64,000 nucleotides of DNA from Bizionia saleffrena (GTDB lineage: Bacteria > Bacteroidota > Bacteroidia > Flavobacteriales > Flavobacteriaceae), in the NCBI RefSeq assembly GCF_008086175.1, contig NZ_VSKM01000003.1, positions 124,001 through 188,000 on the forward strand. Reading direction: 5' to 3'. A model generated the notes under the pieces. That model ran no database searches and was not told the DNA's origin. It saw only the letters and a list, made by a program, of their open reading frames with translations. The translations under genes and the position numbers were made by a program. Shown piece by piece: positions 38,806 through 47,746 of this stretch (its first letter is position 1; every line of letters starts with the position of its first letter).

Positions 38806-38834
38806 ATAATAATAATAATAATAATAATAATAAT
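38806..38834 (+). repeat. ATA trinucleotide microsatellite
   Basis: Just under ten uninterrupted copies of ATA, 115 bp before the first GLPGLI start. Such a tract may change length by slippage. No promoter element was recognised next to it, so an effect on expression is speculative. Confidence 0.9.
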
Positions 38835-38949
38835 ATATTAGCAACATTATATAATTAAATAGCAGATAATTCAGATGAGGATTTTAACATATATTAAACT
38901 TTCTATTACGATCTTTCGTTCGCTGTAAAATCAGATTAAAATTTACAAA

Positions 38950-39720
38950 ATGAAAAATAAATTATACTTTTTTATACTCATACTTTGTGCAAGTCTCGGT
39001 CACTCTCAAGAAAGTATATTAATTGCCGATTACACGTACTCTATTCAGCCTAAAACAAGTCCTTCTACAACAACAGTAAATTCAAAATTAACATCCAATG
39101 GTGTGCTTTCGCATTACGAAATGGACTTTGTAGGCAACTTTAATTTTATTGAAGAACAAGCTGGGGAAAATGGTGGCTCTATCCTCGCCATTAAACCTAA
39201 AAACAATCCTATAATTTATAAAGACTCAAAAACAAGACATATTTATAGTATCGAACGGGTTGGTATGAAGCCTTTTTTGGTAAAGGATTCTATGAATATT
39301 TTTAATTGGAAAATTAAAAATGAGAAGAAAGACATACTAGGCTATACTTGCCAGCAAGCGACTACAGAATACCGAGGCAGACAATAAACAGCTTATTTTA
39401 CTACCGAAATTCCTTTTCAAACGGGGCCTTGGAAATTTTACGGCTTGCCAGGACTTATATTACAAGTAGAATCGGATGACGGTGTATTGAAACTAATGGC
39501 AAACGCTATTAGTATGAAGAATGAAGAAGTAACTATTAAAAACCCTCTTATTACATTAGAATTAAACCCGATGTCTTGGGATGATTATATAAAAGAATAT
39601 GAAAAAAAGTATATAGAATTGCAAAGTTACAGAGGACCAAATGGAGGGGGACGATCTATACCTAAACAAAAAATAGAGACATTAATCTATCCAGAATCCA
39701 TTCTTTTAAAAGATTATTAG
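38950..39720 (+). pseudogene. GLPGLI family protein, copy 1, interrupted by a premature stop
   Basis: The frame 38950-39387 encodes 145 residues, including a signal peptide (KNKLYFFILILCASLGHSQ), and ends at TAA. The same frame continues without a stop to 39720 and holds the family motif YGLPGLIL. The intact paralogue at 39780 has TAC (Tyr) where this copy has TAA, so a single C-to-A change explains the break. Start-to-break nucleotides are nearly identical to copy 2. GLPGLI proteins are exported, of unknown function, and usually sit beside outer-membrane TonB-dependent proteins, as here. It is either a real nonsense mutation or a sequencing error. Confidence 0.85.
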
Positions 39721-39779
39721 GGCATTACTATTTAAATAGGATTTAATTCTCAAGCATAAATAAATTTAATATATCTTAT

Positions 39780-40532
39780 ATGAAAAATAAATTCTACTTT
39801 TTAATATTCATACTTTGTGCAAGTCTCGGTCACGCTCAAGAAAGCATATTAATTGCAGATTACACGTATTCTATTCAGTTTAAAAGTCTTCCTTCAGTAA
39901 CTACAATAAATTCACGTTTAATTTCTAACGGTGTGCTTTCGCATTACGAAATGGACTTTGTAGGCAACTTTAATCTTGTTGAGGAAGAAGCTGGAGTAAA
40001 CGGGGGTTCTGTTTTAAATTTAAAGTCGAAAAAAAATCCAATCATTTATAAAGACTCAAAAACAAGACATATTTATAGTATAGAACGGGTTGGTATGAAA
40101 CCTTTTTTAGTGAAGGATTCGATGAATATTTTTAACTGGAACATTAAAAATGAGAAGAAAGACATACTAGGCTATACTTGCCAGCAAGCGACTACTGAAT
40201 ACCGCGGCAGACAGTACACAGCTTATTTTACTACCGAAATTCCTTTTCAAACGGGGCCTTGGAAATTTTACGGTTTACCAGGACTTATATTACAAGTAGA
40301 ATCGGATGATGGAGAATTTAAAATGATTGCTAATAAAATAAACATAAGCAAGAAACAGATTGATATAACAAACCCTTTTTCTGAATCTAAAGAAAAACCT
40401 ATATCCTGGAATTTATATACAGAGATATATTATAAAAAATATAACGAATTAAAAAACTATAGAACTCCAAATGGTGGTGGATTCTCCATTCCTAAAAAAT
40501 TAATTGAAACTATAATTAGTGACGACAACTAA
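39780..40532 (+). CDS. GLPGLI family exported protein, copy 2 (intact)
   Basis: Encodes 250 residues with a signal peptide (KNKFYFLIFILCASLGHAQ). The beta-rich domain has YEMDFVGNFNLVEEEAG, GYTCQQATTEYRGRQ and the eponymous YGLPGLILQVES. It shares about 170 N-terminal residues almost unchanged with copy 1, then the C-terminal parts differ, suggesting duplication with partial gene conversion. The stop overlaps the start of the receptor-like gene by 14 bp, so the two are translationally linked. It may be a periplasmic or surface partner of that barrel. Confidence 0.88.
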   Translation: MKNKFYFLIFILCASLGHAQESILIADYTYSIQFKSLPSVTTINSRLISNGVLSHYEMDFVGNFNLVEEEAGVNGGSVLNLKSKKNPIIYKDSKTRHIYSIERVGMKPFLVKDSMNIFNWNIKNEKKDILGYTCQQATTEYRGRQYTAYFTTEIPFQTGPWKFYGLPGLILQVESDDGEFKMIANKINISKKQIDITNPFSESKEKPISWNLYTEIYYKKYNELKNYRTPNGGGFSIPKKLIETIISDDN

Positions 40533-43191
40533 TTTAAAACTATCGAAAATAGTTATTAACCCTACTTATTTCAAAATCATACTTGCTATAGTTTTGTATT
40601 CATGTAGTTTTAATAGTGTGTTTTCACAAAACACCATTTCAGGGACGGTTATAGACAGCGAAACCAAAGAACCTATTGCCTTTGCAAGTGTTTTTTTAAG
40701 AGATAGTGACGATACAATTCTCTCTTTTAACACGACGAATACAGATGGTTACTATTCTATTGTGTTTATAGATACAGTTAAAAATAGCACTATTGAAACC
40801 TCGATAATAAGTCATATTTCAAAGAAAATTAAGCTTCCAAAAGAAAGTGATTCAGATAAAAATTATATTCAAAATTTTAAACTTGACTTAAGAGTTTCAG
40901 ACTTAGAGGAAGTCTTCATTATAACTAAAAAACCCATTATAGTTAAAAATGACACCACATTTTACAGGCCTAATAGTTTTAAAGATGGTACGGAGCGTGT
41001 TTTAGAAGATTTTCTTAAAAAATTACCAGGACTAACTATCGCCGAAAACGGAAGTATAAGGTTTAAGGGAAAACAAGTAACGCGCGTATTGCTAGATAAC
41101 GATAACTTGTTTGATGATAATTACACTATTGGTACTAAAAATATCAATCCAGAGATTATTGAAGAAATCCAAGCTATTGAAGGGTATCAAGAAAACGCAC
41201 TATTAAAAGATGTTAAACACTCTGAAGATGTTGCTTTAAATTTAATACTAAAAAAGGGTGAAACAGACGTTACCGGAGATCTAGATTTGGGTTTAGGCAT
41301 TGACAATGTATATAGCTTAAATGGGAATGCGCTTTCGGTATCGAAGAAAATAAAGGGATGTGCTCTAGTAAACTATAATAACGTTAACAAAAATATGAGT
41401 CCGTATCGTTTTGATGCCAACACCTTCGATTTATCCAAAATTGAGGAAAGCAAACAAAGAGCTTATAATTTTACAGATGCCACTACTTTTAGCGCCAGCC
41501 TTCCTTCTAAATACACAGGCTCTAACAATACGTTTTTCGGGAGTTTAAATGCTTTAAATAAACTATCAGATAAAACAACGCTACGCCTTAATTTAAATCA
41601 TTTTAGAGATAAATTGCATTTAAATAATGCCACACAAACACTTTATAATCTAGATGAAAGTGATTTAACAATTAGCAACACTTACGATTTAGAGAAAAAG
41701 CCAGTAGTTACTGTTTTGGACTACGAACTTAAAGTAAAACCAAGTTTAAAATCTGCTTTAAGCTTTAAAGGTAAAATAGATTACACCACCCTTGCTATTG
41801 ATGCTTTAAGCACTAATAACAACTCGCTTTTTAAAGAGGATAAAAACAGTAAAGACTTATTTATTAAGCAGCAGATAGAATTTACAAAGAAAGTAACTAC
41901 GGAAAGTGTGTTTCAGGTTACTGGAGATTTTTCGAAAAATGACATTCCTCAATATTTAAACTTTAATAATATTACGAGTATTAACTCAACTATTACCGCA
42001 CAAGATATTAGAGTTAAGCACCAAACTATAGACGTTGCTTCAAAATTTTTATCGAAACTAAAAAACGGGAACTACGCTATAGCTTTGGGATATTACAACC
42101 ATAATAACGCGCTAACCTCAACGAATAGCTTCGATACTATTTCTAATTTATATAATAGAAATATTACGACTATTGAAGATAATTCGGTGTATTTGGATGT
42201 AGAATATGTGTTTAAAAAGAATCGCTGGCAATTTATACTAGAAAATGAGTTGTTAATATCTGCAATTAAAATTGATAATAATGCGGCTTTATTTAAGACC
42301 CATAAAATTATAAATAATCCATCGGCTACTGTTAATTTCAGTTTAAGTAATGCCGCTGTATTGTATGCTAAACACAGTATTGTAAACAAATTACCAGAAT
42401 TAAATAAAATCTTTTCTGGCCGAATTAAAACGGATAACCGAAATCTATTGTCTAATAAATTTAATTTCAACTTAATACAAAACAAAAATACTTCTTTTGG
42501 TTACAGAATTAATGATTTTTATAATTTGTTTCAATTTAATTCCTATTTCAACTATTCTAAAGTGGACTATGATTATCTAAACACACTTTTTATTGACGAT
42601 GATAACACCTTAAATATTTCTGAATTGCGAAAATTAGATAATAACAATTATCGCCTAGGAATAGACACTGAAAAATATATTGATTTTATTAAATCTACGT
42701 TAGATTTAAAAACAGCGTATACTATTAATAATTATAAGAATATTATTAATAACACAGAGATACGGGAGAACAAAAACAAATCTTTAAATTTACAATTAGA
42801 AGTAAGAACAGGGTTTAAAAAGGATTTAAATTTTGCTAATAAAGTGATTTTTCAAAATAATTCGTTTTCTTCAAAAGGGTATAATAGCAATCAATTTACG
42901 ATTTTTCAAAATCACTTTTCTGTAAAGTATATTAAAAACAGGTTCTATTTTACAGTAGATGGAAAATACTTCGACCCCAATTTAAAAACACGCAATAACA
43001 GCATTACGTTTATTGATGCTGCTTTTAATTATCAGCAAAAAAATGAAAAAATAGACTATTCATTGCAGGTTAATAATCTACTTAATAAAAGAGAATTTAT
43101 AGAATTAAATTCTTCCGATTATTCATCAACACTGCAGTCGCAAAAATTGCTAGAACGTTATTTTTTATTTTCGGTTCGGTTTAAATTATAA
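40519..43191 (+). CDS. CarboxypepD_reg-like / TonB-receptor-like outer-membrane barrel protein
   Basis: Encodes 890 residues from a GTG start that overlaps the GLPGLI gene. After a signal peptide (about 15-37) comes a carboxypeptidase-regulatory-like beta domain (NTISGTVIDSETKEPIAFASV). A plug-like region follows (VLEDFLKKLPGLTIAENGSIRFKGK, VTRVLLDNDNLF). Then a 22-strand-like barrel region with many Asn/Tyr-rich alternating strands runs to a terminal aromatic (FSVRFKL). It belongs to the SusC-related outer-membrane proteins lacking a separate substrate lipoprotein. The substrate is unknown. It uses no SusD homologue nearby. Pairing with GLPGLI genes is common in Bacteroidota. Confidence 0.88.
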   Translation: MTTTNLKLSKIVINPTYFKIILAIVLYSCSFNSVFSQNTISGTVIDSETKEPIAFASVFLRDSDDTILSFNTTNTDGYYSIVFIDTVKNSTIETSIISHISKKIKLPKESDSDKNYIQNFKLDLRVSDLEEVFIITKKPIIVKNDTTFYRPNSFKDGTERVLEDFLKKLPGLTIAENGSIRFKGKQVTRVLLDNDNLFDDNYTIGTKNINPEIIEEIQAIEGYQENALLKDVKHSEDVALNLILKKGETDVTGDLDLGLGIDNVYSLNGNALSVSKKIKGCALVNYNNVNKNMSPYRFDANTFDLSKIEESKQRAYNFTDATTFSASLPSKYTGSNNTFFGSLNALNKLSDKTTLRLNLNHFRDKLHLNNATQTLYNLDESDLTISNTYDLEKKPVVTVLDYELKVKPSLKSALSFKGKIDYTTLAIDALSTNNNSLFKEDKNSKDLFIKQQIEFTKKVTTESVFQVTGDFSKNDIPQYLNFNNITSINSTITAQDIRVKHQTIDVASKFLSKLKNGNYAIALGYYNHNNALTSTNSFDTISNLYNRNITTIEDNSVYLDVEYVFKKNRWQFILENELLISAIKIDNNAALFKTHKIINNPSATVNFSLSNAAVLYAKHSIVNKLPELNKIFSGRIKTDNRNLLSNKFNFNLIQNKNTSFGYRINDFYNLFQFNSYFNYSKVDYDYLNTLFIDDDNTLNISELRKLDNNNYRLGIDTEKYIDFIKSTLDLKTAYTINNYKNIINNTEIRENKNKSLNLQLEVRTGFKKDLNFANKVIFQNNSFSSKGYNSNQFTIFQNHFSVKYIKNRFYFTVDGKYFDPNLKTRNNSITFIDAAFNYQQKNEKIDYSLQVNNLLNKREFIELNSSDYSSTLQSQKLLERYFLFSVRFKL

Positions 43192-43217
43192 ACCCTTCAA
43201 GAAAGCCTTTAAAGCAG

Positions 43218-43248
43218 AAAAAGGATAGCTCACGCTATCCTTTTTTTG
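43218..43248. terminator. Bidirectional terminator, copy 2 of the purB hairpin
   Basis: Same hairpin as at 38696 (GGATAGC-TCAC-GCTATCC) with T7 on the plus side and A5 on the minus side. It lies between the barrel gene and the convergent DUF4252 gene. Confidence 0.9.
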
Positions 43249-43257
43249 TTTTATGAC
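43218..43257 (+). repeat. Direct repeat, right copy, flanking the GLPGLI island
   Basis: Second copy of the 40-base repeat at 38696-38735. One mismatch (A versus T after the T-run). Confidence 0.9.
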
Positions 43258-43266
43258 CTATAAACT

Positions 43267-43812
43267 TTAATTATTAAAATAGTCCATAACTTTACCTAAT
43301 TGGTTGCCATCGACATCCATATCTTTCATTTTTTCCATAAGGTGTACTAATTTCTCGGGTTGCATATTGTCTCCAATAACACGAATCACGGCGAAACCGA
43401 CCGCTTCTGAGCTCGCTAAAAGTATAAACTCGTCGATCTCATCATTATTTCCAATGGTGCTTACTCTAAATTTAATACCATTATCGCTAAACTCCATTAA
43501 TTCGCTATAATCTTTATTTTTAAAAACAGTTTTGGCTTTCTCTAATTCTGACACATAAGACGCTTTATTTGCTTTATCAACTTTATAGCCTAAAATATTA
43601 ACCTTCTTAAAAGAATTGTAAACCTCTAGTTGCTCGGCGTCCCATTCGGTTTGCGAAATATCTATCATTTTAGGAGACAGATCAATCATTAAAAACTCAG
43701 GCTCATCTTGATGCGCTACAAAGTACGTTTGTATGGATTCTTCATTTGTACAACTAAAAAGTGTTACTAAAAATAAGGCGCTTAATGCAAATAGTTTAAC
43801 TAATGGTTTCAT
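43267..43812 (-). CDS. DUF4252 lipoprotein
   Basis: Encodes 181 residues with a lipobox (LVTLFSC). The mature domain matches DUF4252-type proteins: a short alpha/beta module with residues such as FLLASSEAVGFAVIRVIGDNM and a C-terminal helix MDVDGNQLGKVMDYF. Function unknown. It is the last gene of a four-gene operon headed by an ECF sigma factor and is similar in plan to the next gene upstream. Confidence 0.82.
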   Translation of the reverse strand: MKPLVKLFALSALFLVTLFSCTNEESIQTYFVAHQDEPEFLMIDLSPKMIDISQTEWDAEQLEVYNSFKKVNILGYKVDKANKASYVSELEKAKTVFKNKDYSELMEFSDNGIKFRVSTIGNNDEIDEFILLASSEAVGFAVIRVIGDNMQPEKLVHLMEKMKDMDVDGNQLGKVMDYFNN

Positions 43813-43840
43813 AATGGATGGTGGTTTTTAGAATCTTTAA

Positions 43841-44404
43841 TTACTTTTTCTTCTCTAATTCGTCGCTTCCCGGTAAGTCAAACTTCTTAGTTAATTTAGA
43901 AATCTGATTCAGATTAATATCTCCCGTAAAAGAAACGACAACCGTTTGTAGGCTTCGCTTTTTCCCATTGATATTAATATCTGCATCATTCATTACAGCG
44001 TCCAATCCGTTTACGAACATTAACAGCTCTGCAACATGGTCTTCATCTTTACCTTCCTTAACGAAGAACTTTACGATCATTCCGTTATCCTTTACTTCCA
44101 TCAATTCTTCTAAAACATTAGATCTTGATTTCACCCATTTAGAGACATCAGCAGCTATTGCCTTATCATCGGTTGCTAACGTTTTAAAACTGGTAATACT
44201 ATTTACCATTTGCATAAACTCTTTAGCTTCGGCATCATCTGAATTAATGTCCATTTTGGCTAACATCTGGAACATTTTAGGTTTAATAGACACGTAAGTT
44301 ACGTTACTATCATCGCTATATCTCGAAAATATATCGTTTTGCGCTAAAGCGGTTAATGGCATTAAAATAACTGCTAAAGCAAATAAAATTATTGAATTTT
44401 TCAT
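43841..44404 (-). CDS. DUF4252 exported protein
   Basis: Encodes 187 residues from the ATG at 44402-44404. A longer in-frame start at 44449 would add 15 residues before the signal and is unlikely. The signal peptide is SIILFALAVILMPLTALAQ. The DUF4252 body has FSRYSDDSNVTYVSIKPKMF and VVVSFTGDINLNQISKLTKKF. It is a paralogue of the following gene, but without a lipobox. Co-transcription with an ECF sigma factor suggests that it is a product or target of that regulation. Confidence 0.82.
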   Translation of the reverse strand: MKNSIILFALAVILMPLTALAQNDIFSRYSDDSNVTYVSIKPKMFQMLAKMDINSDDAEAKEFMQMVNSITSFKTLATDDKAIAADVSKWVKSRSNVLEELMEVKDNGMIVKFFVKEGKDEDHVAELLMFVNGLDAVMNDADININGKKRSLQTVVVSFTGDINLNQISKLTKKFDLPGSDELEKKK

Positions 44405-44462
44405 AGTGTTTAATTTTATGATTGACGGGGTGTTTTTTATAGTTTTCATATGTTTTTTATTT

Positions 44463-44936
44463 TTAATTGTTAAATACTCTTCTTAAAGGGTGATTAAATT
44501 CTTTTAAATAATCGACTTGTATTCCTGCTGTGTTTATAGCCTCTAGATAGCCTACTTTTTCGGTGCCTTTATTAAATTGTTTAGACACAAAGTGCAACGA
44601 CTCTTTTACTTGTTGGTAAGCGAGTGCTTTCTCAGTTTCGGTATAGTCGTCGGTCTCATTTAAAAATGAATTAAAGAAAAACCCAAACATTAAAACGCCT
44701 ACCGCTGCTACAGATAACCATTTATAGTGTATAACACTTTTAGTTTTTAATGGCACTTGCTTGGTAAATTGTTCTTTGCTGCTCTTAGAAAAATAGGCAA
44801 ACATTGGTCTATACATTTCCAAATGCGGCGCTACAGTTTCTTGAGAAAAATAGTCTTTTAACTGCTGCTCTTCTTGTAATGTGGTTTCCCCATTATCGTA
44901 CTTTTCTAATAGTTGTTCTATATTATTTAATACCAT
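44463..44936 (-). CDS. Putative anti-sigma-like single-pass membrane protein
   Basis: Encodes 157 residues. The N-terminal cytoplasmic part (IEQLLEKYDNGETTLQEEQQL) resembles the short start of anti-sigma factor domains in Bacteroidota. One membrane helix follows at about 80-100 (WLSVAAVGVLMFGFFFNSFL), then a periplasmic tail. It overlaps the sigma-factor gene by 14 bp, as expected for a regulator made with its sigma. No FecR domain is seen, so the call rests on size, topology and context. Confidence 0.7.
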   Translation of the reverse strand: MVLNNIEQLLEKYDNGETTLQEEQQLKDYFSQETVAPHLEMYRPMFAYFSKSSKEQFTKQVPLKTKSVIHYKWLSVAAVGVLMFGFFFNSFLNETDDYTETEKALAYQQVKESLHFVSKQFNKGTEKVGYLEAINTAGIQVDYLKEFNHPLRRVFNN

Positions 44937-45432
44937 AATTATGTGTACTAGTTAATTGTTCTCTAATTGTTTTTCTGGCTCTAGATAAATTCACGCGTAT
45001 GGCGGTTTCATTCATATCCAGCATTTTTGCAATCTCTTTAAACTCGTATTGCTCGATATCTCGAAGTTGGACAATCAGTTTTTGTTGCTCGGGTAACGTA
45101 TTCATTATTTTTCCAACCCACTCTAAACTGTCACTAACTTCCAGTTGTTTTTGCAAGGCTACTTGCGTGTCTTCGTAATTATTATGAACTATTTTTAAAT
45201 TTTGAGCGTGTTTCGATTTCAATTTATCATAACAAAAATTCTTTGTCATCGTCATCGAAAACGCTTCAACATTGTTATAGTTTTTTATAGTTTTTTTATT
45301 CTTCCACAGCTTCATTAAAATTTCTTGTGTGGCATCTTCAGCTTCTTCTGTCGACACCAGTAATCGTTTTGCTAAACGAAACACTTTGTCTTTAAAAGGC
45401 GTCACAATAGTTAAAAAATCTGACTGTGTCAT
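44923..45432 (-). CDS. ECF RNA polymerase sigma factor
   Basis: Encodes 169 residues. Region 2 has AEDATQEILMKLWKN and MTKNFCYDKLKSK. Region 4 has LPEQQKLIVQLRDIEQYEFKEIAKMLDMNETAIRVNLSRARKTI with a clear helix-turn-helix. It recruits RNA polymerase to a limited set of promoters, probably including its own operon. It is first in the run sigma, anti-sigma-like, DUF4252, DUF4252. No TAnnTTTG box was seen upstream, consistent with but not proof of autoregulation. Confidence 0.93.
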   Translation of the reverse strand: MTQSDFLTIVTPFKDKVFRLAKRLLVSTEEAEDATQEILMKLWKNKKTIKNYNNVEAFSMTMTKNFCYDKLKSKHAQNLKIVHNNYEDTQVALQKQLEVSDSLEWVGKIMNTLPEQQKLIVQLRDIEQYEFKEIAKMLDMNETAIRVNLSRARKTIREQLTSTHNYGIK

Positions 45433-45575
45433 TATATTACTTTGGTTGGTGGTTTGGTTTATAGCACTTTTTATCGCTCTATAGTATTACGACGATTGGT
45501 TTTCGGTTTTGTTACAATTTGTTTTTAATCCCGATAAAAGTAAGTACATTTAAACTGAAAAAGAAAACTATTATA

Positions 45576-46973
45576 ATGAAACCCCTCTCAAGAATCTTAC
45601 TCTATTTAGCAGTACCCATTGCATTAACCAGTTGTTTTGAAGATTTAGACGACCAACCTATTGCTAACGTCGATATTAACGATTTCGTATACAAAGCAAT
45701 GGATGTCTATTATCTCTATAAAGAAGATGTTCCTGTTTTAGTTGAAGACAAAGTGTCGAGTGCAGATTACAACAATTATTTATCGCAATATTCGCGGCCA
45801 CAAGAATTGTTTGAAAGTTTAATTTACAACCGTACTACTATTGACCGTTTTAGTTGGATAACCGACGATTATTTAGCATTAGAACAACAATTTAGCGGTA
45901 TCACTACAACCACTGGAATGGAATTTGGCTTAGTGCGTTATGCTTCAGGTTCTAATGATATCTATGGTTACGTGCGTTATATTTTACCCAATACCAGTGC
46001 CGAAAGTGCTGGATTACAGCGTGGCGATTTGTTTTATGCCGTAAACGGAACACCATTAACGGTCTCCAATTATAGACGTTTATTAGGTCAATATTCGTTT
46101 ACGTTGAATTTAGCCGAATACAACGATAACACCACCACAACTCCAGATGATGATACTATTGATCCTACAATAAATACAATCGATTTAAATACCGTATCCT
46201 ACACTGAAAACCCCGTTTTTAAAACAGATGTCTTGCAAGTGGAAGGTGAAAACGTGGGGTACTTAATGTACAATGGTTTCGTCGCTAATTTTAATGATGC
46301 TTTAAGTGCTGCTTTTGGCGTGTTTAAAGGGAATGCAGTGCAGCATCTGGTTGTCGATCTGCGGTATAACCCTGGTGGCTCGGTAACTTCTGCTGCACTT
46401 TTAGGGAGCCTTATTACGGGAGACTTTAATGGTGATATTTTCTCTAAACTACAGTACAATTATCAATTACAAAGTAATAACACAAGTTATAATTTTACGT
46501 CTCAAGGCAATAGTTTAAATCTTAATACAGTCTATGTGTTAACCTCTAAAAGCTCTGCTTCAGCAAGCGAAATGGTGATTAATAGTTTAAAACCTTATAT
46601 AACCGTAGTGCAGGTGGGGGCTATTACAACTGGGAAATCTCAAGCTTCAATAACATTATACGATTCTCCAGATTTTGGTCGTATCAACGCCGATCCTAGA
46701 CATACGTATGCGTTACAACCATTAGTGGCAACAACGGTCAATGTTTTAGATGAAGGGGTGCCATCAACTGGATTAGTTCCTTTAGTAGAATATGACGAGC
46801 AACTAAATAACTTAGGCATTCTAGGAACTGAAACCGAACCCCTTTTAGCTGAAGCTTTAAACCATATTTCAAATACTAACAGAACCGCCAATACAACGGA
46901 AGGTAAATCGTTTGAAGCCGTTGGAGACAGTAATGATTTAATGCCTTTTTCGAAAGAAATGTACATCGATTAA
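45576..46973 (+). CDS. S41 family peptidase lipoprotein with PDZ domain
   Basis: Encodes 465 residues from the ATG at 45576, which gives a clean lipobox signal (PIALTSC) followed by acidic FEDLDDQ, a possible surface-export signal. An upstream in-frame start at 45519 would add 19 residues and spoil the signal. A PDZ domain (LPNTSAESAGLQRGDLFYAVNG) is followed by the tail-specific protease domain with VVDLRYNPGGS, SSASASEMV (Ser nucleophile) and GKSQAS (Lys general base). The catalytic pair is therefore conserved. It could cleave misfolded or specific envelope proteins. It is followed by the Dph6-like gene after 15 bp. Confidence 0.9.
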   Translation: MKPLSRILLYLAVPIALTSCFEDLDDQPIANVDINDFVYKAMDVYYLYKEDVPVLVEDKVSSADYNNYLSQYSRPQELFESLIYNRTTIDRFSWITDDYLALEQQFSGITTTTGMEFGLVRYASGSNDIYGYVRYILPNTSAESAGLQRGDLFYAVNGTPLTVSNYRRLLGQYSFTLNLAEYNDNTTTTPDDDTIDPTINTIDLNTVSYTENPVFKTDVLQVEGENVGYLMYNGFVANFNDALSAAFGVFKGNAVQHLVVDLRYNPGGSVTSAALLGSLITGDFNGDIFSKLQYNYQLQSNNTSYNFTSQGNSLNLNTVYVLTSKSSASASEMVINSLKPYITVVQVGAITTGKSQASITLYDSPDFGRINADPRHTYALQPLVATTVNVLDEGVPSTGLVPLVEYDEQLNNLGILGTETEPLLAEALNHISNTNRTANTTEGKSFEAVGDSNDLMPFSKEMYID

Positions 46974-46988
46974 CACTACAAACACGAT

Positions 46989-47687
46989 ATGCCTAAACAT
47001 AAAACTTATTGCAATTGGAGCAGCGGAAAAGATGCTGCGCTCGCTTTACATTATACGCTTAAAGAGAACAAATACGATGTTACAGAACTAGTGACCTCTG
47101 TGAACTCGCATTTTCAACGCGTTACAATGCACGGCTTGCCTATAAATTTACTAAAAGCACAAACGGAGGCTATTGGCATAAAAGGCACGACTATAGAGTT
47201 GCCCGAAAACCCATCAATGGATCAATACAACCAAATTATGAAACGCACCACCACGCGTTTACAAAACGAAGGATATACCCATAGTTTGTTTGGCGATATA
47301 TTTTTGGAAGATTTAAAACAGTATCGCGAAACAGAATTAGAAAAAGTAGGATTAACTGGCGTATTCCCTTTGTGGAAAAAAGATACCAAAACAGTAATTA
47401 ATACGTTTTTAGACTTAGGCTTTAAAGCCGTTGTTATTTGCGCGAGCGCTAAATATTTCGATGAAGATTTTGTAGGTAAAACACTAACTAAAGACCTTAT
47501 AGCAGGCCTACCAAGCGATGTAGATCCTTGTGGTGAAAATGGTGAATTCCATACCTTTTGTTATGATGGGCCCATTTTTAAATCGCCCGTTAAGTTTACT
47601 ATTGGAGAAAAAACCTATCGAGAATACGATGCACCCAATGCCGAAGGAGAGAAAACCGGCTTTTGGTTTTGTGATTTAACTTCATAA
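46989..47687 (+). CDS. Dph6-like PP-loop ATP pyrophosphatase
   Basis: Encodes 232 residues. The PP-loop is NWSSGKDAALAL (residues 8-19), of the SGKD type that activates a substrate with ATP. The ends GDIFLEDLKQYRE, PLWKKDT and DPCGENGEFHTFCYDGPIF are hallmarks of the diphthine-ammonia ligase (COG2102) family. Bacteria lack diphthamide on EF-2, so the true substrate is not known. It follows the S41 gene by 15 bp and converges on the B12 cluster across a hairpin. A link to cobalamin is only suggested by position. Confidence 0.88.
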   Translation: MPKHKTYCNWSSGKDAALALHYTLKENKYDVTELVTSVNSHFQRVTMHGLPINLLKAQTEAIGIKGTTIELPENPSMDQYNQIMKRTTTRLQNEGYTHSLFGDIFLEDLKQYRETELEKVGLTGVFPLWKKDTKTVINTFLDLGFKAVVICASAKYFDEDFVGKTLTKDLIAGLPSDVDPCGENGEFHTFCYDGPIFKSPVKFTIGEKTYREYDAPNAEGEKTGFWFCDLTS

Positions 47688-47725
47688 AAAAAAGCAGCAA
47701 CTATTATTAGTTACTGCTTTTTTTT
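47686..47725. terminator. Bidirectional terminator between Dph6-like and B12 propeller genes
   Basis: AAAGCAGCAACT and AGTTACTGCTTT pair as a stem with one mismatch. A7 precedes and T8 follows, so both converging transcripts can end here. Confidence 0.75.
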
Positions 47726-47746
47726 AAAAAATATTTTTCTAATTTC

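Noticed and set aside
39445-39720. 91-residue ORF as a separate small gene
   Set aside because: It is the in-frame continuation of the broken GLPGLI copy after the premature stop.
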